Part shown: in pieces, positions 8,097 through 16,007 of the stretch
How the letters are laid out: the number at the start of each line of letters is the position of its first letter
Numbering within the stretch: position 1 is the first letter of the stretch
DNA from: Leptolinea sp964420995
Lineage (GTDB): Bacteria; Chloroflexota; Anaerolineae; Anaerolineales; Anaerolineaceae
NCBI GenBank assembly: GCA_964420995.1
Contig: CAYQUX010000001.1
Location: forward strand, 1 to 64,000
DNA: 64,000 nucleotides
Direction of reading: 5' to 3'
Notes under the pieces: model-generated
Seen by the model: only the letters and a program-made list of their open reading frames with translations
Told to the model about the DNA's origin: nothing
Databases searched by the model: none
Translations under genes and position numbers: made by a program

Positions 8097-10889
8097 TTAC
8101 CGCGGTGAAAAGTACCAGACCACGCCGATCAGACTGCCAATAAAGCCCCCCACCCCCGCGAAGAATATGGCATTCCAGATTTCTGGGAAGGGTACTCCGA
8201 TGGGAGTCAAACCATAGACGACCAGACCAAAGCTGCCAAACAGGGCGGTGAGTAATGAAAGCCGTACCCCCCAGCGCACGGACATGCGGTGGGATCCAAT
8301 CTGGTAGAAAAGTATGACAAGCCCGATCAGCAGCAGAAGTCCGGCCAGCCAGCCCCCAAAAGATCTGGCTCTGATCTCCATGACGGAAGGTGTTGGTGAT
8401 GGCGCAACGGTAGGAGACGCGGTGAGTGTGACTGTCTGCGTTGGCACCGGAGTGTCTGTTGGTTCAGGGGTAGGTGCCAGGGCGGTAACCTGCGCTCCAC
8501 CTTTCTTGGTCACATCCAATCGTAAAATCTGCGATGTCAATGCAGGTTCACAAACAGCCCGCACTTCCAAAAGCCCATCGTTTTGAATGCGGAAAGATGT
8601 CCTGGCTATACCGGACACAGTGGTCGTTTCAATCTGTTGGACAATGCTATTTTCATCACCCAGTGTAAAGACAAATCTGGCAATGGTGCCGTCAGGTACC
8701 GGGTTTTGATTCTGATCGGTAATAATGCCGGTTTTCAGGGGCAGATTATCACCCACATTAAACAAGGGTACCTGGGTTGGCAAAGAGGTCGGAGAAAATG
8801 TCCCAACGGCGGAAGGCACCGCGTCCGGCAAATCCAGAGATAAGCCAATGATCTGTGCTGGATCGGGCGAGGTGACCTTATTCAAATCGTATCCAATCCC
8901 GGGAACACTGACCGGCAAAATTCCCACCGCGGGAATTTCCTGGAATAATACCCGCGCGGCGACATCAATGAATGATGGAATTTTGCTATACAACGCGTAA
9001 TAGGCGGTAAGTTTGGAAATATCCGTAGAATCCAGGTAATAAGGCGCGTTGAAAGCGAATGCCACCACTTTTTTATTACGCAGCAGATCCTGGCGTTCAG
9101 ACAGAACACGTTTCATCGCCAGGGAAATCGGTCTGTCGGCTGATATCTTCTGGAATGAGAATACCACCCAGTCCGCGTCGCGAATTTCTGAGGCAATCCC
9201 TTTGGATTCTGCCACTCCATTCAGCATCTGTTCCAGATCATTGAAAGAATACGATGTCATCCGACCGCCGCTGATCTGCCCGCCAGCCTGCGGTCCATAA
9301 AGTTTGAGAACAGCCTTTTGCAGACTGTCTGAATTCATGGTTACCTGTTCGGGACATTTCGGACACTGGGTACCACTGACCACATCCGTAAAGAAGATCA
9401 TCCGTTCCTTCAATTCGGGCGGCCGGGCCAGCTCGGCAGTCAGTTCGGCTTCATCCGGGCTGATCAGGGTCACAGCCTGCTGGGCTACTTCAAACGCAAT
9501 CGGATCATATTCGCCGAGAGTGACCAGACTGTCTCCAGATTGAAGGATCGTGTTTTCCGAAAATTCCGGGTACAGTTTGAATTTCAAAGACAGGATGCGT
9601 TCCACAGACGCGTTCACCCGTTGGGCAAATGCCTGATCTTCGCGGTATTTTTGGGAAAAGAAATCCAGGGTTTTGTTCAGTGTCTCGAACGAGTCTGCAT
9701 CACCGCTGGAGATGAAGTTGTTCACGTATAACAGGTCGTTTCCTGCCAGCAACGCATTGCGGGCAATCTGTCGCCCGTCAAAAGCCACGCCGGTGGGATC
9801 AAAGAACTTTCGAATAGACTGGCTTCCCAAATCATCACTCACCAGCAGTCCGCCCGCTTCCCGCCAGGGTTTAAATTCCGGCAGTGTCATTAACTGAGGT
9901 AATGCGGTGGCGTCAAAACTTACCGGCTTGGTGGTGGCGCGAATATTTCCCTGAAACCCCTGGTACCGGATATGTGATACAGACAGACCATCTGTTATGT
10001 TTTCAACCGGATTGTTTAAATTTGTGGTACTGAAGAAAGGAGCCAGTTCGATTTGCTTTAACTGCTCCAGCGATTTCCGCACAGTGGCTACTTCTTCTTC
10101 TGCCGATCTGTCAGAACCGCCCCGACCTGGAAAATGTTTGGCGATGACCGCCATTCGGTTATATGAACCCCCATGCAGGCCGGCGATGAACTCTTTTCCC
10201 ATTTCACCCACCCAGAATGGATCACCGCCGAAAGAACGAACTCCCAGGTCTTCACTGCTTGTACCCGGAGTATCCAACACGTCGAGTGAAGGGCCGATAT
10301 ATAGATTAAAACCCAAACGGCGCAACTCATCACCATAGGCTTCCCCGACTTTCCTGGCCAACTCAGGTTTCCAGGTGGCGCCTATTGCCATGGCATCAGG
10401 CATGGAAGATAGACCGGTTAGAATCTGGTCGTTGGGAAATAGATCACCTTCCTGAGAAATTCCCACAAATAGAGGAACAAGGAAGGAATTGGGATTCTTG
10501 GCTGCTGCATCAACACCGATCTTTTGCAACTCGTGAGTCAATTGATATGTATCGAGCGGCACAGATTCTGACGCCGGGAAATTTCCGTTGGCAGCAGATA
10601 ACATGACCCCGCCGACATGTCGTTTGGTGATCAAATCATGGATGGGTGAAGCCGCTGAAACATCAACGCCTTTGAATGTCACCAGGAATAGCTGCCCGAC
10701 TTTTTCTTCCGGTGACATACGTTCCAATAATTTCCGAGCGCGATCCGTGTTTGGCGGCGGGGTCGGTGATTGAGCCTTAGCCGTCTGAAAAGGCAGCAGG
10801 TTCGCCAGACAAAAAACCAGTACCACCAGCCAGTGGATGAACGTTAAGAACAGACCAGGTTTTCTGGTTTCGAAAAAAGGAACGGACAT
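8097..10889 (-). CDS. Exported glycoside hydrolase family 3 protein with C-terminal membrane segments
   Basis: About 930 residues. A signal peptide ends near residue 40 (AKAQ). The GH3 N-terminal barrel (about 50-380) shows LLERMSPEEKVGQLFLV, GPSLDVLDTP, KHFPG and LLVSDDLGSQSI, where the first Asp of SDD is the expected nucleophile. A GH3 C-terminal-like domain follows, then an Ig-like domain (about 690-800), a Thr/Pro linker and three hydrophobic segments. The closest relatives are NagZ-type beta-N-acetylglucosaminidases, but the KHFPGHG His is Arg and the DSH dyad is replaced by DRSAEEE. ATG 10889 is preferred; a TTG at 10895 is in frame. It lies 16 nt after the ATPase gene, so the two are probably cotranscribed. 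Confidence 0.88.
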   Translation of the reverse strand: MSVPFFETRKPGLFLTFIHWLVVLVFCLANLLPFQTAKAQSPTPPPNTDRARKLLERMSPEEKVGQLFLVTFKGVDVSAASPIHDLITKRHVGGVMLSAANGNFPASESVPLDTYQLTHELQKIGVDAAAKNPNSFLVPLFVGISQEGDLFPNDQILTGLSSMPDAMAIGATWKPELARKVGEAYGDELRRLGFNLYIGPSLDVLDTPGTSSEDLGVRSFGGDPFWVGEMGKEFIAGLHGGSYNRMAVIAKHFPGRGGSDRSAEEEVATVRKSLEQLKQIELAPFFSTTNLNNPVENITDGLSVSHIRYQGFQGNIRATTKPVSFDATALPQLMTLPEFKPWREAGGLLVSDDLGSQSIRKFFDPTGVAFDGRQIARNALLAGNDLLYVNNFISSGDADSFETLNKTLDFFSQKYREDQAFAQRVNASVERILSLKFKLYPEFSENTILQSGDSLVTLGEYDPIAFEVAQQAVTLISPDEAELTAELARPPELKERMIFFTDVVSGTQCPKCPEQVTMNSDSLQKAVLKLYGPQAGGQISGGRMTSYSFNDLEQMLNGVAESKGIASEIRDADWVVFSFQKISADRPISLAMKRVLSERQDLLRNKKVVAFAFNAPYYLDSTDISKLTAYYALYSKIPSFIDVAARVLFQEIPAVGILPVSVPGIGYDLNKVTSPDPAQIIGLSLDLPDAVPSAVGTFSPTSLPTQVPLFNVGDNLPLKTGIITDQNQNPVPDGTIARFVFTLGDENSIVQQIETTTVSGIARTSFRIQNDGLLEVRAVCEPALTSQILRLDVTKKGGAQVTALAPTPEPTDTPVPTQTVTLTASPTVAPSPTPSVMEIRARSFGGWLAGLLLLIGLVILFYQIGSHRMSVRWGVRLSLLTALFGSFGLVVYGLTPIGVPFPEIWNAIFFAGVGGFIGSLIGVVWYFSPR

Positions 10890-10905
10890 TGACAATCGGG
10901 TAACC

Positions 10906-12255
10906 TTAAACTTCTACAAAATAAGAATCTGCCGCCGGGTCGATCAACTCTTTGGTAAGCATTGGTTCCTGGTTTGTATAACGCGCGTAATCTATGATCT
11001 GATCACACAGGTCTCGCGGATGAGACGCCCGCGGCAGGCGCTTCCTCTTGATATACCATTCCTGTAATAAATACGCCAGACCGGGATCTGTGTATTTAAC
11101 ATTTTTTGTTGCGGCAACACGCTTGAAAATTTCGCGATATTCTTCATAGCTGGGATTGCGTACTTCGATCTTGTGCCGCAGCCGCCGCAGGAAGGCTTCA
11201 TCCACCAGTTCACGCGGAGGCAAGTTGGTCGAGAAGATCACCAGCACGTCAAACGGGACTTCCAGCTTGCGGCCGGTGTGTAGATTTAAATAGTCAATGC
11301 GGTTCTCCAGGGGGACAATCCATCGATTAAGCAGATCACGGGGTTTGACCTGTTGGCGTCCGAAGTCATCAATCAAGAGAATACCGCCATTGGCCTTCAC
11401 CTGGAAAGGCGCTTCGTAGAACTTCAGTGTGTCATCGAAAACCAGATCAAGACCATCCAACGTCAACTCACCGCCGGTCATGATGAACGGCCGCTGGATA
11501 TACACCCAGCGGGGATCGCGGCGCATTCCGGCGCGCAATGTTCCCGTGCCGGCCGGCGTGACTTCTTCACGGCTGGCCAACCGGTGATTAACCGCGTCGT
11601 ACAGCTTGATCACCTGCCCATCCACATAAATGGAAAATGGGATGTAAATCGATTGGTTGAAAAGCATCTCGCCGATCAGTTTGGCGATACTGGTCTTGCC
11701 ATTTCCCGGAGGGCCGTAAAGAAAAATGGACGTATTGGAATTGATGGCTGGCCCGAGTTGGCCAATTATCCGTTCGGAAAGTACCAGGCTGGAGAACCCT
11801 TCCATCAACATGGTATGGGTAACCTGAATTTTTCGCCGGGTTTGTTTACGGCAGGCTTCAATATAATATTGCAATTGCACCGGAGCGGGTCCGGCGTACT
11901 GGCAACGATCCAGCGCCTCACGCGCCCGGTTGATCCCGGTACCGGTGATGGCAAACAGGTAAGCGCCTTCTCCCAGCCCCACCTGAGAAGAACGCACTTC
12001 CACAAGTTTGTCGCGCTTGAGCGTTTCCATCAGAATATCCACCACACCGGTAAAAGGCAGGGCGATCTCTTCCGCAATCTTAAACCCTGACATATACCCC
12101 TGGAAATACATGATCTTCAGGATCAAATCCTGAAGCCAGAGGGCGGGGATACCCGTATCTTCTATGCGGGATATCGGTGGCGGGATAAACACCGCTGAGG
12201 ATTCGTGTCTTGCCGGGGCGGATGTCTGGGGTTGATTCGGTGCTGGAGCTTCCAT
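10906..12255 (-). CDS. AAA-family ATPase
   Basis: 449 residues from ATG 12255, which is preceded by an AGGAGG/GGGAG-rich ribosome binding site. A longer frame to 12360 is unlikely, because it would start inside the promoter. The N-terminal 150 residues look like a winged-helix or helical adaptor. The P-loop is YGPPGNGKTS, Walker B ILLIDDFGRQQV, sensor 1 VIFSTNLPP, and an arginine-rich EAFLRRLRHKIEV follows, so the AAA core is complete. Similar ATPases are annotated only generically. It is followed by the exported GH3 protein in the same direction. Specific role unknown. Confidence 0.88.
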   Translation of the reverse strand: MEAPAPNQPQTSAPARHESSAVFIPPPISRIEDTGIPALWLQDLILKIMYFQGYMSGFKIAEEIALPFTGVVDILMETLKRDKLVEVRSSQVGLGEGAYLFAITGTGINRAREALDRCQYAGPAPVQLQYYIEACRKQTRRKIQVTHTMLMEGFSSLVLSERIIGQLGPAINSNTSIFLYGPPGNGKTSIAKLIGEMLFNQSIYIPFSIYVDGQVIKLYDAVNHRLASREEVTPAGTGTLRAGMRRDPRWVYIQRPFIMTGGELTLDGLDLVFDDTLKFYEAPFQVKANGGILLIDDFGRQQVKPRDLLNRWIVPLENRIDYLNLHTGRKLEVPFDVLVIFSTNLPPRELVDEAFLRRLRHKIEVRNPSYEEYREIFKRVAATKNVKYTDPGLAYLLQEWYIKRKRLPRASHPRDLCDQIIDYARYTNQEPMLTKELIDPAADSYFVEV

Positions 12256-12331
12256 ATTCACTTTCTCCCTTCCTCCTGAGAATAGCCCGCTGCTGAGAGA
12301 GGAAGTATCAAGGTATGTATTATCTTGAATG

Positions 12332-12360
12332 ATTATAGCATCGCAGGCAATTCCACTCAA
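12332..12360 (-). promoter_or_regulatory. Promoter of the AAA ATPase gene
   Basis: On the minus strand, TTGAGT (12355-12360), a 17-nt spacer and TATAAT (12332-12337) predict a start of transcription near 12325, about 70 nt before ATG 12255. Confidence 0.75.
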
Positions 12361-12381
12361 TTAACAAATCATTATCAATAC

Positions 12382-12410
12382 TTGCCAGTTCTCACACGCG
12401 CCCGTATAAT
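12382..12410 (+). promoter_or_regulatory. Leaderless promoter of the GT2 gene
   Basis: TTGCCA (12382-12387), a 17-nt spacer and TATAAT (12405-12410) are followed 7 nt later by ATG 12418. The transcript should begin at or next to the start codon. No ribosome binding site is present. Confidence 0.78.
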
Positions 12411-12417
12411 GCTGCGC

Positions 12418-13101
12418 ATGAACGTTACTTCCATTATCCCTGTATTTAATGAAAAAGCCACCATTGAAGAGATCATCCGGCGGGTTAAAGCGGTCAATAT
12501 CGTCAGTGAAATCGTCATCGTGGATGACGGTTCAACAGACGGCACCCGTGATATTCTGGCCGGGTATAAAGATGACCCTATGGTTAAAGTGTTCTTGCAC
12601 GACAAGAACAAGGGCAAAGGCGCGGCCGTGCGTACCGGCATTCAATCAGCCACCGGTGATGTGCTGATTATTCAGGATGCCGACCTGGAATATGACCCGC
12701 GTGATTACCCCGCGCTAATGAAACCACTTCAGGAAGGGATTGCCGACATCGTTTACGGGTCGCGTTTCCTGGGCGGAGCTCGCAGACCCATCCTTTACTG
12801 GAACATGGTGGCCAATAAGATTCTAACCTTCATGACCAATATCATGTACAACAACATCCTGTCGGACATGGAAACCGGTTACAAAGTTTTTTACCGGGAG
12901 ATGGTGAAGGATATTCCTCTGCACTCACGCGGATTTGAATTCGAACCGGAGTTCACCGCAAAGGTTTTGAAACGAAACTTCCGCATATTTGAAGTACCCA
13001 TTACCTTCAATCCTCGAGAATATTCAGAGGGAAAGAAAATCAAAGCCTGGGACGGTTTTATTGCCGTTTGGACACTGATCCGCTACAGGTTTTCAGATTA
13101 G
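12418..13101 (+). CDS. Glycosyltransferase family 2 (polyprenyl-phosphate sugar synthase type)
   Basis: 227 residues from ATG 12418, chosen because GT2 proteins begin with this motif (SIIPVFNEKATIEE) and because a consensus promoter sits just upstream. The GT-A fold motifs are VIVDDGSTDGT, the IQDADLEYDP metal site and GSRFLGG. Late motifs are ETGYKVFYREM and FEFEPEFTAKV. There is no C-terminal membrane segment. Proteins of this kind (DPM1-like) transfer mannose, glucose or a similar sugar from a nucleotide sugar to polyprenyl phosphate on the inner face of the membrane. Donor not predictable. Confidence 0.92.
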   Translation: MNVTSIIPVFNEKATIEEIIRRVKAVNIVSEIVIVDDGSTDGTRDILAGYKDDPMVKVFLHDKNKGKGAAVRTGIQSATGDVLIIQDADLEYDPRDYPALMKPLQEGIADIVYGSRFLGGARRPILYWNMVANKILTFMTNIMYNNILSDMETGYKVFYREMVKDIPLHSRGFEFEPEFTAKVLKRNFRIFEVPITFNPREYSEGKKIKAWDGFIAVWTLIRYRFSD

Positions 13102-13125
13102 GTGCAACATTTCTGCAGAAAGAAA

Positions 13126-13161
13126 AGCCGGCTGTACGCTATATGTCAGCCGGTTTTTTTT
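13126..13161 (+). terminator. Intrinsic terminator
   Basis: The stem CCGGCTG/CAGCCGG (13128-13134 with 13147-13153) is followed by eight T. It ends the GT2 transcript. Confidence 0.9.
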
Positions 13162-13241
13162 ATTAGTTTTTTCCCTTCTCGTGGATTCTGATAAGACGTA
13201 ACCTGTGAATACCATGCCCCAATCACAATCGTTTCATCTTT

Positions 13242-13498
13242 TCAAAAAAATTTTGTTTAATTCCTCCGGCCTGGTATCGCTGATCAACCGATCAACCATG
13301 TCAAAGACAAATGCAGACCTGGCGAGACTTACCAGAATAATAATGGGTTCATTTTTTTATGTCTTGTATTGATTTCTTTAAAAACTCCCACAATTTATCT
13401 AAGAGACGGTTTCGTAATTCATTTTCACCAACATAGGTTGAGATGATCAATGATCGTTTTACTGTGAAAAACCTGCGGGACAGCAGAATGTCAAGAGA
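13242..13498 (-). pseudogene. Possible frameshifted gene remnant, family not recognised
   Basis: Reading the minus strand from 13498, a frame encodes segments such as LLSRRFFTVKRSLIIS and ELRNRLLDKLWEFLKK, then stops just after a run of seven A. Moving one base at that run opens a second frame (PIIILVSLARSAFVFDMVDR, then ISDTRPEELNKIF) that ends in TGA at 13242-13244. Together they give about 85 protein-like residues with no start codon, so this looks like a decayed 3' end. I do not recognise the family, and chance open reading cannot be excluded. Confidence 0.3.
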
Positions 13499-13553
13499 TT
13501 ACGTTATTAATCTTTAGGTCAAGACTGGTCATTTTGTGTATTATTGTTTTCTA

Positions 13554-14081
13554 ATGGATAAACTCGTATTGATCAGACCTTCCAAAAGGCACGAACAGGC
13601 TGCCTTCGATTACCTCAAGGAACACATTGACTCTGGGGAATCCCATCTGCATGGCAGTTCGATGTTCGAAACCATGGGTTCTTATGATACATGGCTGGAA
13701 CACCTGACCGCTGTGTCCAGGCCGGCGACTGTCCCGCAGGGTTGGGTGGTTTCCAGCACTTTCTTCGCCATTCGGGAAAATGATGGACGGATTATCGGGA
13801 TGCTGGATATTCGTCACGAATTGAATGATTTTCTGCGCAATTATGGCGGGAATATCGGTTATGGTGTGCGCCCATCAGAACGTAGAAAAGGATACGCCAC
13901 ATGCATATTACAGATGGCGCTTGAATTTTGTCGGGAACTTGGGTTGCGGGAGGTTATGGTATCGTGCTATAAGGAAAATGTTGCCTCACGAAAAACCATT
14001 CTCAAATGCGATGGCGTGTTGGAACGTGAATTCACACATTCAGACGGACAGGATGTCCAGGTTTTCTGGATCGAGTTGTAA
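13554..14081 (+). CDS. GNAT family N-acetyltransferase
   Basis: 175 residues from ATG 13554. The acetyl-CoA binding motif A is clear: IGYGVRPSERRKGYATCIL, with the R-x-x-G-x-A loop, followed by REVMVSCYKENVASRKTI, where the Asn-x-x-S-x-x motif B normally sits. The N-terminal part includes an IRENDGRIIGMLDIRHEL strand pair typical of the fold. GNAT enzymes acetylate amines of small molecules or proteins; no substrate can be deduced. It faces the DMT permease gene with 12 nt between stop codons. The upstream TATTAT (13538) is a weak -10 candidate. Confidence 0.9.
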   Translation: MDKLVLIRPSKRHEQAAFDYLKEHIDSGESHLHGSSMFETMGSYDTWLEHLTAVSRPATVPQGWVVSSTFFAIRENDGRIIGMLDIRHELNDFLRNYGGNIGYGVRPSERRKGYATCILQMALEFCRELGLREVMVSCYKENVASRKTILKCDGVLEREFTHSDGQDVQVFWIEL

Positions 14082-14093
14082 ACCCGGTACTTG

Positions 14094-14987
14094 TTACGAT
14101 TTTCCTCGCAGGTTAACCAAAACCACACCAGCAATAACCAGTGCCATGCCAGCCAACATCTTCAAGGTAATAACCTCACCAAGGAAAAACCACGAGAAGA
14201 GCGCGATTTGCACCAGCATGGTGCTGCTGATGAGATTCGCTTCGAAAGCCGTCAAACGCTTAAGGGCGATATTCCAAACTGTAAACGCAATCGTGGTGTT
14301 TAGCAATGAAAGAAAAATCAGGATACCCCATACCTGCAAGCTGATCGCGGGGATCCATTGAAGTGCGCCAGAACCGGCTGTCAAAAGAATGGAACCGATG
14401 CCCATGGGAATGCCGGTAACCAGCAGGACAGGATAGGTGCCTTCTTTCATGATCTTTCTAGTCCAGACAGATCCAATGGAATTTGAGAAAAGTGTGACAC
14501 AGGTAAAAAGCAGACCCAGACCTGAAATAACCCCGATTTCTATGGGAAGGAAAAAAACCAGCGCCCCGACAATGGTGATTCCCATGCCGAAAATTTGATT
14601 GCGATTTAACGTTTCCTTCAACCACACCCAGCCCAACAGGGCTACGATAACCGGCCCCATATTCGTAATAAGGCTGATGGTGGTATTGGGTAGATATGTC
14701 ATGGCCAGGAAAAGACAACCCTGGTTGAGCGGATAGGTCAAAACACCCAGAATGGCCAGGTTTATCCAATCCCTGCGTCGTAATTCACGCACGGATTGCA
14801 AAGCTGATCTTGTAAGCAGCCAGGGCAGCATGAACATGAACGCCATGATGTAACGCAATCCGGCAAACGGCAGCGCCGGAATCTCATTCAAACCGATCTT
14901 GATCACCACAAAACTGGATGACCAGATAACAGTCATAACGACTGCCATGATAACTGCGTTGCGCTTCGTTGGAATCCCTTTGAACAT
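14094..14987 (-). CDS. DMT-superfamily permease (EamA), copy 1
   Basis: 297 residues with about ten hydrophobic helices and two EamA repeats, the first beginning TVIWSSSFVVIKIGL and the second near 150. Signature pieces are EIPALPFAGLRY, YPLNQGCLFLA and AFEANLISSTMLVQIAL. The family exports or takes up amino acids, nucleotides or other metabolites. The neighbouring gene (15114-16007) encodes a protein of identical length that aligns along its whole length, so these are tandem paralogues. AGGAGAGG lies about 12 nt before the start. Substrate unknown. Confidence 0.93.
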   Translation of the reverse strand: MFKGIPTKRNAVIMAVVMTVIWSSSFVVIKIGLNEIPALPFAGLRYIMAFMFMLPWLLTRSALQSVRELRRRDWINLAILGVLTYPLNQGCLFLAMTYLPNTTISLITNMGPVIVALLGWVWLKETLNRNQIFGMGITIVGALVFFLPIEIGVISGLGLLFTCVTLFSNSIGSVWTRKIMKEGTYPVLLVTGIPMGIGSILLTAGSGALQWIPAISLQVWGILIFLSLLNTTIAFTVWNIALKRLTAFEANLISSTMLVQIALFSWFFLGEVITLKMLAGMALVIAGVVLVNLRGKS

Positions 14988-15113
14988 GGCGTTAATGTAC
15001 CTCTCCTGTGGACCTGTAAAGTACTATTCTACTTGTACCAGGAATTATGGATCATCCCCAATTACTGGCACGATTTGATTCAAAAAACGAACAGGATAAA
15101 AAATGGGAACCGT

Positions 15114-16007
15114 TTAATTATTACTGCGTAGATTTACCAATACCGCCCCTCCCATCACCAGCGCCATTCCTGCTGCCATCTTCCAGGTTATTACGTCACC
15201 CAGGAAAATCCATGAAAGGATGGCTATCTGGATTAACATGGTATTGTTGATGATATTGGCCTCAAACGCGGTAAGTCGTTGCAGGGATGTGTTCCACAGG
15301 GTGAATGCCAGCGCGGTATTGATCATCGCGATATAGATCAAGATTCCCCACATGGAAGGTCCAATCTGCGGAAGCCATTCCCAGGCGCGCGACGTCACAA
15401 ACATGACCAGGGATCCAATTCCCATGCAAACACCGGTAAAAACCAGTACAGGGTATGTCCCCGCGCGCAACACTTTACGCCCCAGCACTGAATTGAAGAC
15501 ATTCGCCATCAAAGTGACCAGAGACGCGATCAACCCGGGAATCGATAGATTACCGGCCTGTAAAGGGAGAAAGAAAACCAGGGCGCCTGAGAGTAAAACC
15601 AGCATTCCCAGATATTGAATGCGGTTAACCCGCTCGTTTAATATCAAACCACCCAGCAAGGCAATAAAAACCGGACTGAAATTCTGCAGCAGGCTGACCG
15701 TGGTATTAGGCAGATAGGATAGCGCGACAAACAGTCCGCCTTGATTCAGAGGATAGGTCAACAGAGCCAAACCGGTAAGAACCAGCCAGTCTTTCCACCC
15801 CAGTGCTTTAATAACCTGTCGAGTCGGTTTTCTGAATAAAAACGGCAGCAAGACAAGAAACGCCAGTGAATATCGCAGGGCGGCAAAGGGCAGTGCCGGT
15901 ATTTCCCGTAAACCAATCTTGATCAGGATCCAACTGGTCGACCAGATGGTGGTGACCAGAATGGCGATAAAGATGGCTTTACGCCTCGATGGAAGAGAGG
16001 TCAGCAT
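15114..16007 (-). CDS. DMT-superfamily permease (EamA), copy 2
   Basis: 297 residues, same architecture as the downstream copy: TTIWSTSWILIKIGLREIP, YPLNQGGLFVALSYLPNT, AFEANIINNTMLIQIAI and GMALVMGGAVLVNLR. The start ATG (16007) lies 29 nt inside the end of recJ with a GGGG site before it, so translation is probably coupled to recJ. The paralogues have drifted noticeably, so the duplication is not recent; different substrates or a heterodimer are both possible. Confidence 0.93.
   Translation of the reverse strand: MLTSLPSRRKAIFIAILVTTIWSTSWILIKIGLREIPALPFAALRYSLAFLVLLPFLFRKPTRQVIKALGWKDWLVLTGLALLTYPLNQGGLFVALSYLPNTTVSLLQNFSPVFIALLGGLILNERVNRIQYLGMLVLLSGALVFFLPLQAGNLSIPGLIASLVTLMANVFNSVLGRKVLRAGTYPVLVFTGVCMGIGSLVMFVTSRAWEWLPQIGPSMWGILIYIAMINTALAFTLWNTSLQRLTAFEANIINNTMLIQIAILSWIFLGDVITWKMAAGMALVMGGAVLVNLRSNN

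Larger units (their letters stand above)
13102..13553. other. 450-nt region without an intact gene
   Basis: The region holds the GT2 terminator at its left end, a possible frameshifted coding remnant on the minus strand (13242-13498), and AT-rich sequence before the GNAT gene. Nothing else is supported. Confidence 0.7.

Noticed and set aside
11353..12090. A 245-codon plus-strand frame opposite the AAA ATPase
   Set aside because: The minus-strand frame carries Walker A, Walker B and a promoter; the opposite frame has no recognisable domain.
12256..12360. N-terminal extension of the AAA ATPase
   Set aside because: It would begin at the -35 box of the gene's own promoter; ATG 12255 has a strong ribosome binding site.
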